Shown here one piece after another: positions 1 to 5,941 of a DNA stretch of 6,121 nucleotides. Where the stretch lies: positions 1-6,121 of the forward strand of contig CALESU010000208.1 in NCBI GenBank assembly GCA_937914905.1. The letters are read 5' to 3'. Below the pieces are notes generated by a model, which did no database searches, had not been told where the DNA came from, and was given only the letters and a program-made list of their open reading frames with translations. Each line of letters opens with the position of its first letter. Positions within the stretch are counted from its first letter, which is position 1. The position numbers were made by a program, and so were the translations under genes. The DNA comes from an uncultured bacterium. Lineage in GTDB: Bacteria; Patescibacteriota; Microgenomatia; UBA1406; GWC2-37-13.

Positions 1-196
1 CTCAGTAGGGCTTCCCACGAGATTTCATTTTTCTGGACAGATCGAGGACCTCATACATAATCTTCTCTCAGATAAAAAAACAACTCATGGAACAATCCGA
101 TTTGCGTTGCTTCACCAAATAGGAAAAGGTGTTTTTGATAAAGAGGTATCGGAACTAATTATTCATCAAGGCATATCTCATGTCATTTCAAAATAA
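1..196 (+). CDS. aroB: 3-dehydroquinate synthase, C-terminal part (partial, 5' end outside window)
   Basis: Only the last 64 codons are present. The reading frame begins at base 2 and ends with TAA at 194-196. The visible protein starts SVGLPTRFHF and contains SDKKTTHGTIRFALLHQIGKG. This matches the C-terminal helical domain of AroB, where a 'GLPT' segment is followed by a conserved DKK...G.IRF.LL..IG stretch. AroB converts DAHP to 3-dehydroquinate in the cytoplasm using NAD and a divalent metal (step 2 of the shikimate pathway); the NAD- and metal-binding parts lie upstream and cannot be checked. The aroA start codon follows the stop after only 3 bases, which supports one operon. Identification rests on a short segment but is strengthened by the six other aro-operon genes downstream. 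Confidence 0.85.
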   Translation, partial: SVGLPTRFHFSGQIEDLIHNLLSDKKTTHGTIRFALLHQIGKGVFDKEVSELIIHQGISHVISK

Positions 197-199
197 CAC

Positions 200-1480
200 A
201 TGGATACCATAACCCTTCATCCTCCAAGTACAATCACAGACACGATAATTGATATCCCAGGGTCCAAAAGCCTGACGAATCGGGCACTTATTATGGCTGC
301 TCTTACGTCACACTCGGTTACGATCCACAATCCCCTCATAAGTGATGATACGGAAGCAATGATCTCCTGTTTACAAGGATTGGGAATTCAGATAAATCGA
401 ACACTGGGAAACATTGATGTCATGAACTCATTCGAAGATGTTATATCAGGAACCTATGACTTGGATGCGCGATTATCTGGTACGACCATTCGATTTATCT
501 TAGCGCTCTCTTGCATGGTTCCCGGGATAAAAACGGTACACGGAAGAGGAAGGCTCAATGAACGTCCCATCAAAGATTTGGTTGATGCGTTACGAGAGAT
601 GGGTGCTGTGATTGAATATACTGAAAAATTAGGATTTCCACCCCTTCTTGTTTCGTCAGAGAAATTGCAATCCACTCCAGTTCATATGAGTGGAGCTGTG
701 AGTAGTCAGTACTTTTCTGCTCTTCTTATGATTGCTCCCTTAATCGGCGGAATCACAATCGAAGTTCTTGGAGAGCAAATCTCACAATCATATATCGACG
801 TGACCATTGATATGATGCGCGAATGGGGAGTATCCGTCGTCAATCAGGAATACAAGAACTATATCGTACCTGAGGGTACTTATCAAATGTCCAAATACTT
901 AGTTGAAGGAGATTATTCTGCTGCAGGATACTTTGCAGGTATCGCAACGCTCACTCATTCTCAAGTAACTCTCAGAAACATCAAAAAAAATTCTCACCAG
1001 GGAGACAAGGAATTTTTACATATTCTGGAGCAGATGGGGTCAGTCGTAGATTATTTTGATGACAGTATCAGAGTAAAAGGAAATGGAGTAAAACCTATTG
1101 ACGTCAATATGGAACGGTGTCCAGACCAGGCCCAAACACTTGCAGTGCTCTCTGCTTTTGCGGAAGGGACAACGCGTATTACAGGAGTAAGATCTCTCAG
1201 GGTCAAAGAAACAGAACGAGTCCAAGCCGTGCAACAAGAGCTTGCAAAAATGGGTATTCGAACCGAATCTCCAGACGAAGATACGCTCATCATTTTTGGA
1301 GGAACTCCCAAACCTGCTACAATTAAGACGTACGGAGATCACCGAATGGCAATGAGTTTTGCTCAAGCGGGGGCACGAATTCCTGGCATGTGCATACAAA
1401 ATCCTGAAGTGGTGGACAAAACATTCCCTGAGTTTTGGGAAAAAGTGCGTAGTTTAGGAATATCTAATTCAAAACCATAA
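200..1480 (+). CDS. aroA: 3-phosphoshikimate 1-carboxyvinyltransferase (EPSP synthase)
   Basis: The product has 426 residues, the normal family length. It transfers the enolpyruvyl group of PEP to shikimate-3-phosphate (step 6 of the shikimate pathway, cytoplasmic). Visible motifs, in order: PGSKSLTNRAL (20-30) with the substrate-binding Lys23/Ser24; SGTTIRF (93-99), the PEP/glyphosate loop; RPIKDL (122-127); SSQYFSALLM (168-177); GDYSAA (237-242); PDQAQTLAV (308-316) with the catalytic-type Asp309; RVKETER (334-340) with Lys336, Glu337 and Arg340; GDHRMAM (379-385); and DKTFPEFWE (406-414). In the PEP loop, the Asn and Pro of the E. coli NAGTAMRP motif are replaced by Leu92 and Phe99, while the central Gly is kept (Gly94). 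SSQ rather than SAQ argues against the classical class II (CP4-like) group. The ATG lies 3 bases after the aroB stop and gives an N-terminus of the expected length. No Shine-Dalgarno sequence is visible. No defect was found. Confidence 0.97.
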   Translation: MDTITLHPPSTITDTIIDIPGSKSLTNRALIMAALTSHSVTIHNPLISDDTEAMISCLQGLGIQINRTLGNIDVMNSFEDVISGTYDLDARLSGTTIRFILALSCMVPGIKTVHGRGRLNERPIKDLVDALREMGAVIEYTEKLGFPPLLVSSEKLQSTPVHMSGAVSSQYFSALLMIAPLIGGITIEVLGEQISQSYIDVTIDMMREWGVSVVNQEYKNYIVPEGTYQMSKYLVEGDYSAAGYFAGIATLTHSQVTLRNIKKNSHQGDKEFLHILEQMGSVVDYFDDSIRVKGNGVKPIDVNMERCPDQAQTLAVLSAFAEGTTRITGVRSLRVKETERVQAVQQELAKMGIRTESPDEDTLIIFGGTPKPATIKTYGDHRMAMSFAQAGARIPGMCIQNPEVVDKTFPEFWEKVRSLGISNSKP

Positions 1481-1493
1481 TCGGTAAAAAACT

Positions 1494-1994
1494 ATGAATA
1501 TCATCTTGATTGGATTTATGGGTTCTGGAAAAAGTACTGTTGGATTGAAACTGTCTCAATCGTTGAGTTACCCATTCGTAGACACTGACGATTTGGTGGA
1601 GGCAAAAGCAGGTATGAAAACGCCGGAGATCTTTGAATCGTTTGGAGAGTTGAAATATCGAGAATTCGAAATACACGTTGCAAAAGATCTTAGATCAACA
1701 ACCAATCATATTATTGCAACAGGTGGTGGAGTCATTCTGAACAAAATAATTCTTGATTATATGAAAGAACAACTAGGAATCACGGTTTTTTTGCGTGCCC
1801 CTTTTGTCGAACTCGCTCGTCGCGTAAGCCAACATGACCGTCCCCGACCATTATTCCAAGACAGTGATCGAGCACAAGAATTGTATGCATTTCGCCTGCC
1901 TTTGTATGAGAGATATGCAGACAGAATCATTGACACCGAAGGTAAAAATATCGAAACTATCGCTCACGAAATTATTCATTCGTTGCCTCAATGA
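1494..1994 (+). CDS. aroK: Shikimate kinase
   Basis: The product has 166 residues, typical for a single-domain shikimate kinase, a P-loop enzyme that phosphorylates shikimate at the 3-hydroxyl with ATP (step 5). Visible elements: Walker A GFMGSGKST at residues 7-15; the shikimate-binding DTDD at 30-33 (Asp30/Asp32); ELKYREFE at 52-59 with substrate-binding Arg56; ATGGGVIL at 75-82, the Walker B/shikimate Gly loop; the lid DRPRPLF at 115-121 with Arg116; and FRLPLYERYAD at 133-143 with Arg134, the family's shikimate-contacting arginine. It starts 13 bases after aroA. Its TGA overlaps the next ATG in an ATGA tetranucleotide, implying coupled translation. The start is the only ATG that leaves the P-loop at its normal distance from the N-terminus. 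No SD is seen; the start context ATGAATAT recurs at aroE and aroD. Confidence 0.97.
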   Translation: MNIILIGFMGSGKSTVGLKLSQSLSYPFVDTDDLVEAKAGMKTPEIFESFGELKYREFEIHVAKDLRSTTNHIIATGGGVILNKIILDYMKEQLGITVFLRAPFVELARRVSQHDRPRPLFQDSDRAQELYAFRLPLYERYADRIIDTEGKNIETIAHEIIHSLPQ

Positions 1995-2209
1995 GTATCA
2001 AGCCGGGAATATATAACCATTACAAAGGAAAAGAGTATCGGGTTCATTTTGTTGCGCGACACTCTGAAACGCTTGAAGATTACGTGGTATACGAACCGCT
2101 CTACGAATCGGAATCACTCTATTGGGTTAGACCTGTCAAGATGTTTTGCGAAAACGTAATTGTCGATGGAAAGAAAGTCCCTCGTTTTCAATTTATGCGA
2201 GAAGAATGA
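1991..2209 (+). CDS. DUF1653-family small protein between aroK and aroE
   Basis: This 72-residue soluble protein has no signal peptide or membrane segment. Its sequence matches the pattern I know for the uncharacterised DUF1653 family: KPGIYNHYKGKEYRV (4-18), ARHSETLEDYVVYEPLY (22-38), WVRPVKMF (45-52), and DGKKVPRF (59-66). The protein is rich in aromatic and charged residues and looks like a compact beta fold, but no catalytic motif can be named. It overlaps aroK by 4 bases (ATGA at 1991-1994) and aroE by 4 bases (ATGA at 2206-2209), so it is an integral part of the coding chain and not an intergenic accident. That placement suggests production together with shikimate enzymes; whether it acts on the pathway is unknown. 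Family assignment is fairly secure; function is not assigned. Confidence 0.9.
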   Translation: MSIKPGIYNHYKGKEYRVHFVARHSETLEDYVVYEPLYESESLYWVRPVKMFCENVIVDGKKVPRFQFMREE

Positions 2210-3048
2210 ATATATCAGGCAAAACAAAGCTGTGCGTCATAATCGGAGATCCTGTTGAACACTCACTCTCTCCCGCGATGCATAATGCGGGATACGAGGC
2301 ATTGGGGATTGATGATACATTTGCATTTGTTGCAGCGCACGTCAAGCCAGAAGGATTGAATGATGTAGTCCAGGGAGTTCGTGCCATGGGTGTTCGTGGA
2401 CTTACCTGCACGATTCCTCATAAAGTTGACGTTATGCACTATCTTGATGCGATAGATCCCGTTGCTCAAAAGATTGGAGCAGTAAATACGATAGTCAACA
2501 ATAATGGCATTCTTACTGGATATAACACTGATTGGTTAGGAGTAGTTACGCCTCTTGAACAAATTACATCGTTACGAGGGAAAAAAGTCGCACTTATTGG
2601 TGCAGGTGGAGCTGCGCGTGCCATGGCATATGGAGTGACCGAAAGGGGAGCGAAGCTCGTCATTTTTAATCGATCTCTTGAAAAAGCGAAAGAGCTTGCA
2701 ACAAGTATCGGAGAAGGAATTGAAGTCCACTCCATTCAAGACATGAATAGTGAAGCGTTACAAGACGTGGATATAATCCTCAATGCGACCAGTATGGGTA
2801 TGGAAAGTCAGATCAATGAAACTCCCGTTCCCAAGGAATTCATTCAGCCCCACCATATTGTGTTTGATGCAGTGTATGTTCCTTCAGAAACGAGGTTATT
2901 ACGAGAAGCTCAAGAACAGGGAGCGACTATTATTCGAGGAATTGAAATGCTTTTATATCAAGGAGTGGCGCAGTTTGAATTGTATACCGGTGAAAAAGCC
3001 CCTGTTGAGGTAATGAGAAACGTATTAACAAAACATAATTCGCTATGA
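2206..3048 (+). CDS. aroE: Shikimate dehydrogenase
   Basis: The product has 280 residues, the usual AroE length, and reduces 3-dehydroshikimate to shikimate with a nicotinamide cofactor (step 4). The substrate domain shows GDPVEHSLSPAMHNA (14-28), TIPHK (69-73) with catalytic Lys73, GAVNT (91-95), and GYNTDW (105-110) with catalytic Asp109. The Rossmann domain shows GAGGAARA (132-139) and NRSLEKA (155-161), where the Asn-Arg-Ser/Thr arrangement is typical of NADP-preferring AroE. It is followed by NATSMGM (193-199), DAVYVPSETRLL (221-232) and GIEMLLYQGVAQFELYTG (245-262). I chose the ATG at 2206 because conserved AroE sequence begins about eight residues later and because it forms an ATGA overlap with the preceding stop. 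An in-frame ATG at 2146 would add 20 non-conserved residues lying inside the DUF1653 gene. The stop overlaps the aroD start in another ATGA. Confidence 0.97.
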   Translation: MNISGKTKLCVIIGDPVEHSLSPAMHNAGYEALGIDDTFAFVAAHVKPEGLNDVVQGVRAMGVRGLTCTIPHKVDVMHYLDAIDPVAQKIGAVNTIVNNNGILTGYNTDWLGVVTPLEQITSLRGKKVALIGAGGAARAMAYGVTERGAKLVIFNRSLEKAKELATSIGEGIEVHSIQDMNSEALQDVDIILNATSMGMESQINETPVPKEFIQPHHIVFDAVYVPSETRLLREAQEQGATIIRGIEMLLYQGVAQFELYTGEKAPVEVMRNVLTKHNSL

Positions 3049-3722
3049 ATATACGCATATGTACTCCGGTGATTGGATCATCGCTTGTCCTATTTCTTGA
3101 GAATCTTAAAAAAACCGAAGCAGTATCGGATCTGATCGAGCTTCGTATTGACACAATCCAAGATCTTGCACTTCCAGACATTAAAACAATACGAGAACAC
3201 ACCACAAAACCAGCAATTTGGACGTGTCGGTCAAAAGAAGAAGGTGGAGCTTATGTAGGATCTGAAGGAAGTCGAGTTGCTCTCATTCAGAAAGGAATTG
3301 GCATATTTGAGCATGTTGATATTGAGCTAAAAACGGTACAAGCTCATGACTTCACCTGTAATGAAAAATCAAAGATTATCATTTCGTACCATAATTTTGC
3401 AGAGACTCCAAGCTATTGGGACATGCAAAAAATCATTTTTGAAATGAACCAACACAAACCAGATATTATAAAAATAGCCACTATGGTGCATGATGAATAT
3501 GAACTTACAAAGCTGTATCGCTTACTCACGAATAAGCCCCATCATGAAGAACGGATTGTGGTGGGGATGGGAGAGGTGGGCAAACAGAGTCGGATTATTG
3601 GACCGCTGCTTGGAAGCTATTTGACGTATGCGTCAACCGAATGGGGAGAAAGTGCGCCGGGACAAATTGAAGTGAAGGAGATGCAATCAATTTATAAGTT
3701 AATTCCTATTGCGCGCTCGTAA
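3045..3722 (+). CDS. aroD: 3-dehydroquinate dehydratase, type I (class I DHQase)
   Basis: The product has 225 residues, normal for the type I, Schiff-base family that converts 3-dehydroquinate to 3-dehydroshikimate (step 3). Visible residues: ELRID (32-36); WTCRSKEEGG (59-68); VDIEL (91-95) with Glu94; the catalytic His in SYHNF (His116); the Schiff-base lysine in IIKIATMV (Lys143); GMGEVGKQSRIIGP (174-187) with Arg183; and ESAPGQIEV (202-210) with Ser203 and Gln207 contacting substrate carboxylate. These correspond to Glu86, His143, Lys170, Arg213, Ser232 and Gln236 of the enterobacterial enzyme, with matching spacing. It is unrelated to the type II dodecameric DHQase. Its ATG overlaps the aroE stop. 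Oddly, the last codons (Ala-Arg-Ser-stop) lie inside the left arm of the inverted repeat that fills the downstream spacer, so the extreme C-terminus may be repeat-derived. Confidence 0.96.
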   Translation: MNIRICTPVIGSSLVLFLENLKKTEAVSDLIELRIDTIQDLALPDIKTIREHTTKPAIWTCRSKEEGGAYVGSEGSRVALIQKGIGIFEHVDIELKTVQAHDFTCNEKSKIIISYHNFAETPSYWDMQKIIFEMNQHKPDIIKIATMVHDEYELTKLYRLLTNKPHHEERIVVGMGEVGKQSRIIGPLLGSYLTYASTEWGESAPGQIEVKEMQSIYKLIPIARS

Positions 3723-3737
3723 GCGACATGTTCTCAT

Positions 3738-3747
3738 GAGTTAACTC
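3738..3747. promoter_or_regulatory. Perfect palindrome GAGTTAACTC, possible operator upstream of aroC
   Basis: This 10-bp perfect palindrome overlaps a second one, CTCATGAG (3733-3740), 16 bases after the aroD stop and about 100 bases before aroC. Its core AGTTAACT is identical to the centre of the E. coli TrpR operator (CTAGTTAACTAG). TrpR-type control of aromatic genes is established in enterobacteria, but no regulator gene is visible here, and the flanking bases do not match the full TrpR consensus. The site also overlaps a stem of the larger inverted repeat, so the palindrome may simply be part of that structure. An operator role is inference. Confidence 0.25.
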
Positions 3748-3756
3748 GCCAACAAT

Positions 3757-3787
3757 GTCATGTTTGGTAATTTCATACCAAGATGAC
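3757..3787 (+). other. Apical stem-loop within the aroD-aroC inverted repeat
   Basis: GTCAT (3757-3761) pairs with ATGAC (3783-3787). After a bulged G (3762) and a T-G wobble (3763/3782), TTGGTA (3764-3769) pairs with TACCAA (3776-3781) around the six-base loop ATTTCA. This gives 12 pairs with one bulge. No T-run follows, so it is not an intrinsic terminator. It would form the tip of the larger folded element and could stabilise or punctuate the transcript between aroD and aroC. The stem is directly visible; any role is inferred. Confidence 0.55.
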
Positions 3788-3850
3788 TCGGCTCGGACAC
3801 AAACTCATTTCAAACAGTCGCTTAACTCGCGCTTTTGCAACATTTAAACT

Positions 3851-4945
3851 ATGCTCAGATTTCTAACCGCCGGAGAGTCACACGGCAAAGCACTAACCGT
3901 CATTATCGAAGGAATGCCAGCGGGTATTCCTATATCTATTGAGTTTATAAATCAAGAACTTGCCAAGCGTCAAACAGGTGCAGGTTCGGGAGGGAGAATG
4001 CTCATTGAAAAAGATGAAGTAGAAATTCTCTCAGGGGTACGTTTTGGAAAAACCATTGCAAGTCCTATTGCACTTCTTGTCAATAATAAAGATCATGCAA
4101 ATTGGGGAGAGAAGATGAGCGAAGCTCAGCAGTCGCAGGAAGTGATGGACTCAGCGCGAGTCACTGCTCCTCGTCCGGGACATGCAGATTTAGCGGGGGT
4201 TCAAAAGTATGGATTTGACGATGTTCGCAATGTGTTGGAGCGTGCGTCAGCTCGGGAAACAACCATGCGCGTTGCAGCAGGCGCAGTATTTAAACAATTT
4301 TTATTGACAAAAGGGATAGAAATAGCCAGTCATACTCTTCAAATTGGCCAAATCATGGTCCAAAAAAAATATACATTCGCAGATGTGCAAGAAGTGTACA
4401 AAAAAGACCCTAACATTCGTTGTGTAGATCTGAGTGCGTCCGAAGCAATGAGAGAATTAATTCAAACAACTCGCTTGGAAAAGGATACCTTGGGAGGAGT
4501 GATTGAAATCTGGGCAACGGGAGTCCCTGTTGGATTGGGAAGTTATGTTCATTGGGATAGGAAGATTGATGGACAAATTGCACAAGCAATAATGAGTATT
4601 CCATCTGTGAAAGCAGTTGAGATCGGGTCAGGGGTTGAAAACGCCGGTCATTTTGGAGCAGAAGTGCATGACGCGATTGTCATAATTGATGGTAATCCTT
4701 CACGAATAACCAATCGTGCGGGAGGGATAGAGGGAGGGGTGACTAACGGAATGCCTATCATTGTTCGTGCATATCACAAACCCATTTCGACACTTTATAA
4801 GCCGATGGATACGGTAGATATTAAAACCAAAGAGGCGGTCAAAGCTACTGTCGAAAGATCAGATATTTGTGTTGTGCCCCGAGCAGGAGTTGTTTCTGAA
4901 GCCATGCTTGCCTATGTGTTGGCGAGGGAGATGGTTTTATCTTAG
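3851..4945 (+). CDS. aroC: Chorismate synthase
   Basis: The product has 364 residues, normal for the family. It catalyses the 1,4-elimination of phosphate from EPSP to give chorismate, using reduced FMN (step 7). Visible motifs: FLTAGESHGKAL (4-15) with His11; RQTGAGSGGRM (40-50), the phosphate-binding region; RVTAPRPGHADLAG (103-116) with His111; RNVLERASARETTMR (126-140), the second family signature; NRAGGIEGGVTNG (288-300); and ERSDICVVPRAGVVSEAM (335-352), the third signature with Asp338 and Arg344. No flavin reductase domain is fused, so reduced FMN must come from elsewhere. Unlike the preceding genes it does not overlap its neighbour; a 128-base structured spacer precedes it. I see no Shine-Dalgarno sequence and no convincing promoter in that spacer, so it may be read through from aroD. 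The ATG at 3851 gives the canonical short N-terminus (M-L-R-F-L-T-A-G-E-S-H). Confidence 0.98.
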   Translation: MLRFLTAGESHGKALTVIIEGMPAGIPISIEFINQELAKRQTGAGSGGRMLIEKDEVEILSGVRFGKTIASPIALLVNNKDHANWGEKMSEAQQSQEVMDSARVTAPRPGHADLAGVQKYGFDDVRNVLERASARETTMRVAAGAVFKQFLLTKGIEIASHTLQIGQIMVQKKYTFADVQEVYKKDPNIRCVDLSASEAMRELIQTTRLEKDTLGGVIEIWATGVPVGLGSYVHWDRKIDGQIAQAIMSIPSVKAVEIGSGVENAGHFGAEVHDAIVIIDGNPSRITNRAGGIEGGVTNGMPIIVRAYHKPISTLYKPMDTVDIKTKEAVKATVERSDICVVPRAGVVSEAMLAYVLAREMVLS

Positions 4946-4964
4946 GAAAGTTATTTTGTATAAT
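4936..4964 (+). promoter_or_regulatory. Candidate promoter for the ilvE-ridA pair
   Basis: A perfect -10 hexamer TATAAT lies at 4959-4964, immediately preceded by TG, in the AT-rich 37-base gap between aroC and ilvE. With 17-bp spacing the -35 would be TTTATC (4936-4941, inside the aroC 3' end), which matches TTGACA at only three of six positions. Transcription would start near 4971, giving a leader of roughly 12 bases before the ATG at 4983. The -10 is good, the -35 weak, and AT-rich DNA produces such hexamers by chance. Confidence 0.4.
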
Positions 4965-4982
4965 TAATAATTAACAGCACGT

Positions 4983-5927
4983 ATGTCCCATATAATCACC
5001 ACTTCATTTCCCTACGCTTTTTTTCAAGGCAATATCGTAAAGACAGAAGATGCCAAAGTCTCCATCATGACCAACGCCCTTCAATACGGCACCGGTGTTT
5101 TTGGAGGAATTCGTGGATACTATAACAAAGAAAAAGGCTTCTTGTCTTTGTTTCGTATCAATGACCATTACACTCGATTTTTAAACTCTCTCAAAATTAT
5201 TGGAGTTGAATTGCCTTATACCAAAGATGAGCTCATTACTCATACTCTTGCGTTAACAAAACAAAATGCACCTCAAACAGATACATACTTTCGACCCTTT
5301 GCGTATGCAGGAAGTACAAATCTATCTCCGAATCTTGACCGTGATCATGAGTTTGCATTCGCGCTTTACATGATTCCACTTGGGGATTATCTTCCCACGG
5401 ACAAAGGAATCAGTGTTTGTGTAACTTCTTGGAGAAGAATCTCAGACAACGCAATTCCATCTCGCGCTAAAATAAGTGGTGGATACATCAACTCGGCTCT
5501 TGCACGGCACGAGGCAGTAATGAATGGATACGATGAAGCAATATTTTTGAATGAATCAGGACATGTAGCTGAAGGTTCCGCTATGAATTTTTGCATGGTG
5601 CGAGATGGAGTTCTTATTACTCCTCCCAAAAGCGATGATATTTTGGAAGGGATAACACGCCGAACCATCATGACCCTTGCCACCGATTTGGGAATTCCAG
5701 TCGAAGAGCGAACCATAGATAGAAGTGAACTCTATGTTGCGGATGAAGCATTTTTCTGTGGCACAGGAGCACAAGTTGCGTGGATTTCCCATATTGACAA
5801 AAGGATTATTGGGGACGGGAAGAGAGGAAAGATTGCAGGGAAATTGCAGGATCTCTTTTTCTCGGTTGTGCGGGGGAATGAAGAAAAATACGAGAATTGG
5901 TGTACGAAAATAGACACCCACTATTAA
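4983..5927 (+). CDS. ilvE: Branched-chain-type amino acid aminotransferase (fold type IV PLP enzyme)
   Basis: The product has 314 residues, close to E. coli IlvE (309), and aligns with it along its length. It is expected to interconvert Val/Leu/Ile and their 2-oxoacids with glutamate/2-oxoglutarate. Visible elements: DAKVSIMTNALQYGTGVF (23-40); GGIRGY (41-46); TYFRPFAYAG (101-110) with Arg104, equivalent to substrate-binding Arg97 of E. coli; Tyr136 (equivalent to Tyr129); IPSRAKISGGYINS (158-171) with the PLP lysine Lys163; VAEGSAMNF (195-203) with Glu197, which pairs with the PLP ring nitrogen; GITRRTIMTLA (223-233); and ELYVADEAFFCGTGAQV (249-265) with the phosphate-binding Thr261. Differences from E. 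coli are FGGIR for FEGIR and GTGAQ for GTAAE, so the exact substrate range is uncertain; D-amino-acid or aromatic activity cannot be excluded. It follows aroC after 37 bases and precedes ridA, a functional partner. Confidence 0.9.
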   Translation: MSHIITTSFPYAFFQGNIVKTEDAKVSIMTNALQYGTGVFGGIRGYYNKEKGFLSLFRINDHYTRFLNSLKIIGVELPYTKDELITHTLALTKQNAPQTDTYFRPFAYAGSTNLSPNLDRDHEFAFALYMIPLGDYLPTDKGISVCVTSWRRISDNAIPSRAKISGGYINSALARHEAVMNGYDEAIFLNESGHVAEGSAMNFCMVRDGVLITPPKSDDILEGITRRTIMTLATDLGIPVEERTIDRSELYVADEAFFCGTGAQVAWISHIDKRIIGDGKRGKIAGKLQDLFFSVVRGNEEKYENWCTKIDTHY

Positions 5928-5941
5928 TATTTTTAAATCAA

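Larger units (their letters stand above)
3711..3832. repeat. Long imperfect inverted repeat / possible structured RNA in the aroD-aroC spacer
   Basis: The arms are 3711-3742 and 3802-3832. From the outside in they pair as follows: GCGCG (3711-3715) with CGCGC (3828-3832), 5 bp; TAAGCGAC-A-TGTT (3720-3732, one bulged A at 3728) with AACAGTCGCTTA (3813-3824), 12 bp; ATGAGTT (3736-3742) with AACTCAT (3802-3808), 7 bp. The enclosed segment carries its own 12-bp hairpin at 3757-3787. The pairing is read directly from the sequence and is much more than expected by chance in 122 bases. The left arm includes the aroD stop codon. It could be a regulatory or processing RNA hairpin, a palindromic repeat element, or a small MITE-like insertion. 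The four T's after 3832 are too few, and the loop too large, for a standard terminator call. Confidence 0.7.

Noticed and set aside
1040..1399. Minus-strand open frames inside aroA (and similar ones inside aroE, aroC and ilvE)
   Set aside because: They lie wholly within strongly conserved plus-strand genes, have no recognisable motifs and no separate start signals.
2146..2205. Upstream in-frame ATG for aroE that would add 20 residues
   Set aside because: The added residues are just the out-of-frame DUF1653 coding sequence and resemble no AroE N-terminus; the ATG at 2206 gives normal length and an ATGA overlap like its neighbours.
528..3340. Shared 13-mer TAAAAACGGTACA at 528-540 (aroA) and 3328-3340 (aroD)
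   Set aside because: Both copies are in the same codon phase, encoding Lys-Thr-Val within conserved genes; one such match in 6 kb of AT-rich coding DNA is close to chance.
3045..3722. AroD-AroE fusion protein as in plants
   Set aside because: The genes are in different frames, each with its own start and stop, joined only by a 4-base overlap.
3817..3840. Intrinsic terminator before aroC, suggested by CGCGC followed by TTTT
   Set aside because: The only partner for CGCGC is more than 110 bases upstream, the T-run is only four long, and no short GC-rich hairpin abuts it.
3820..3850. Promoter for aroC with TTAACT (3822) and TAAACT (3845)
   Set aside because: Spacing is 17, but both hexamers match only four of six and the -10 would touch the start codon, placing transcription inside the gene.
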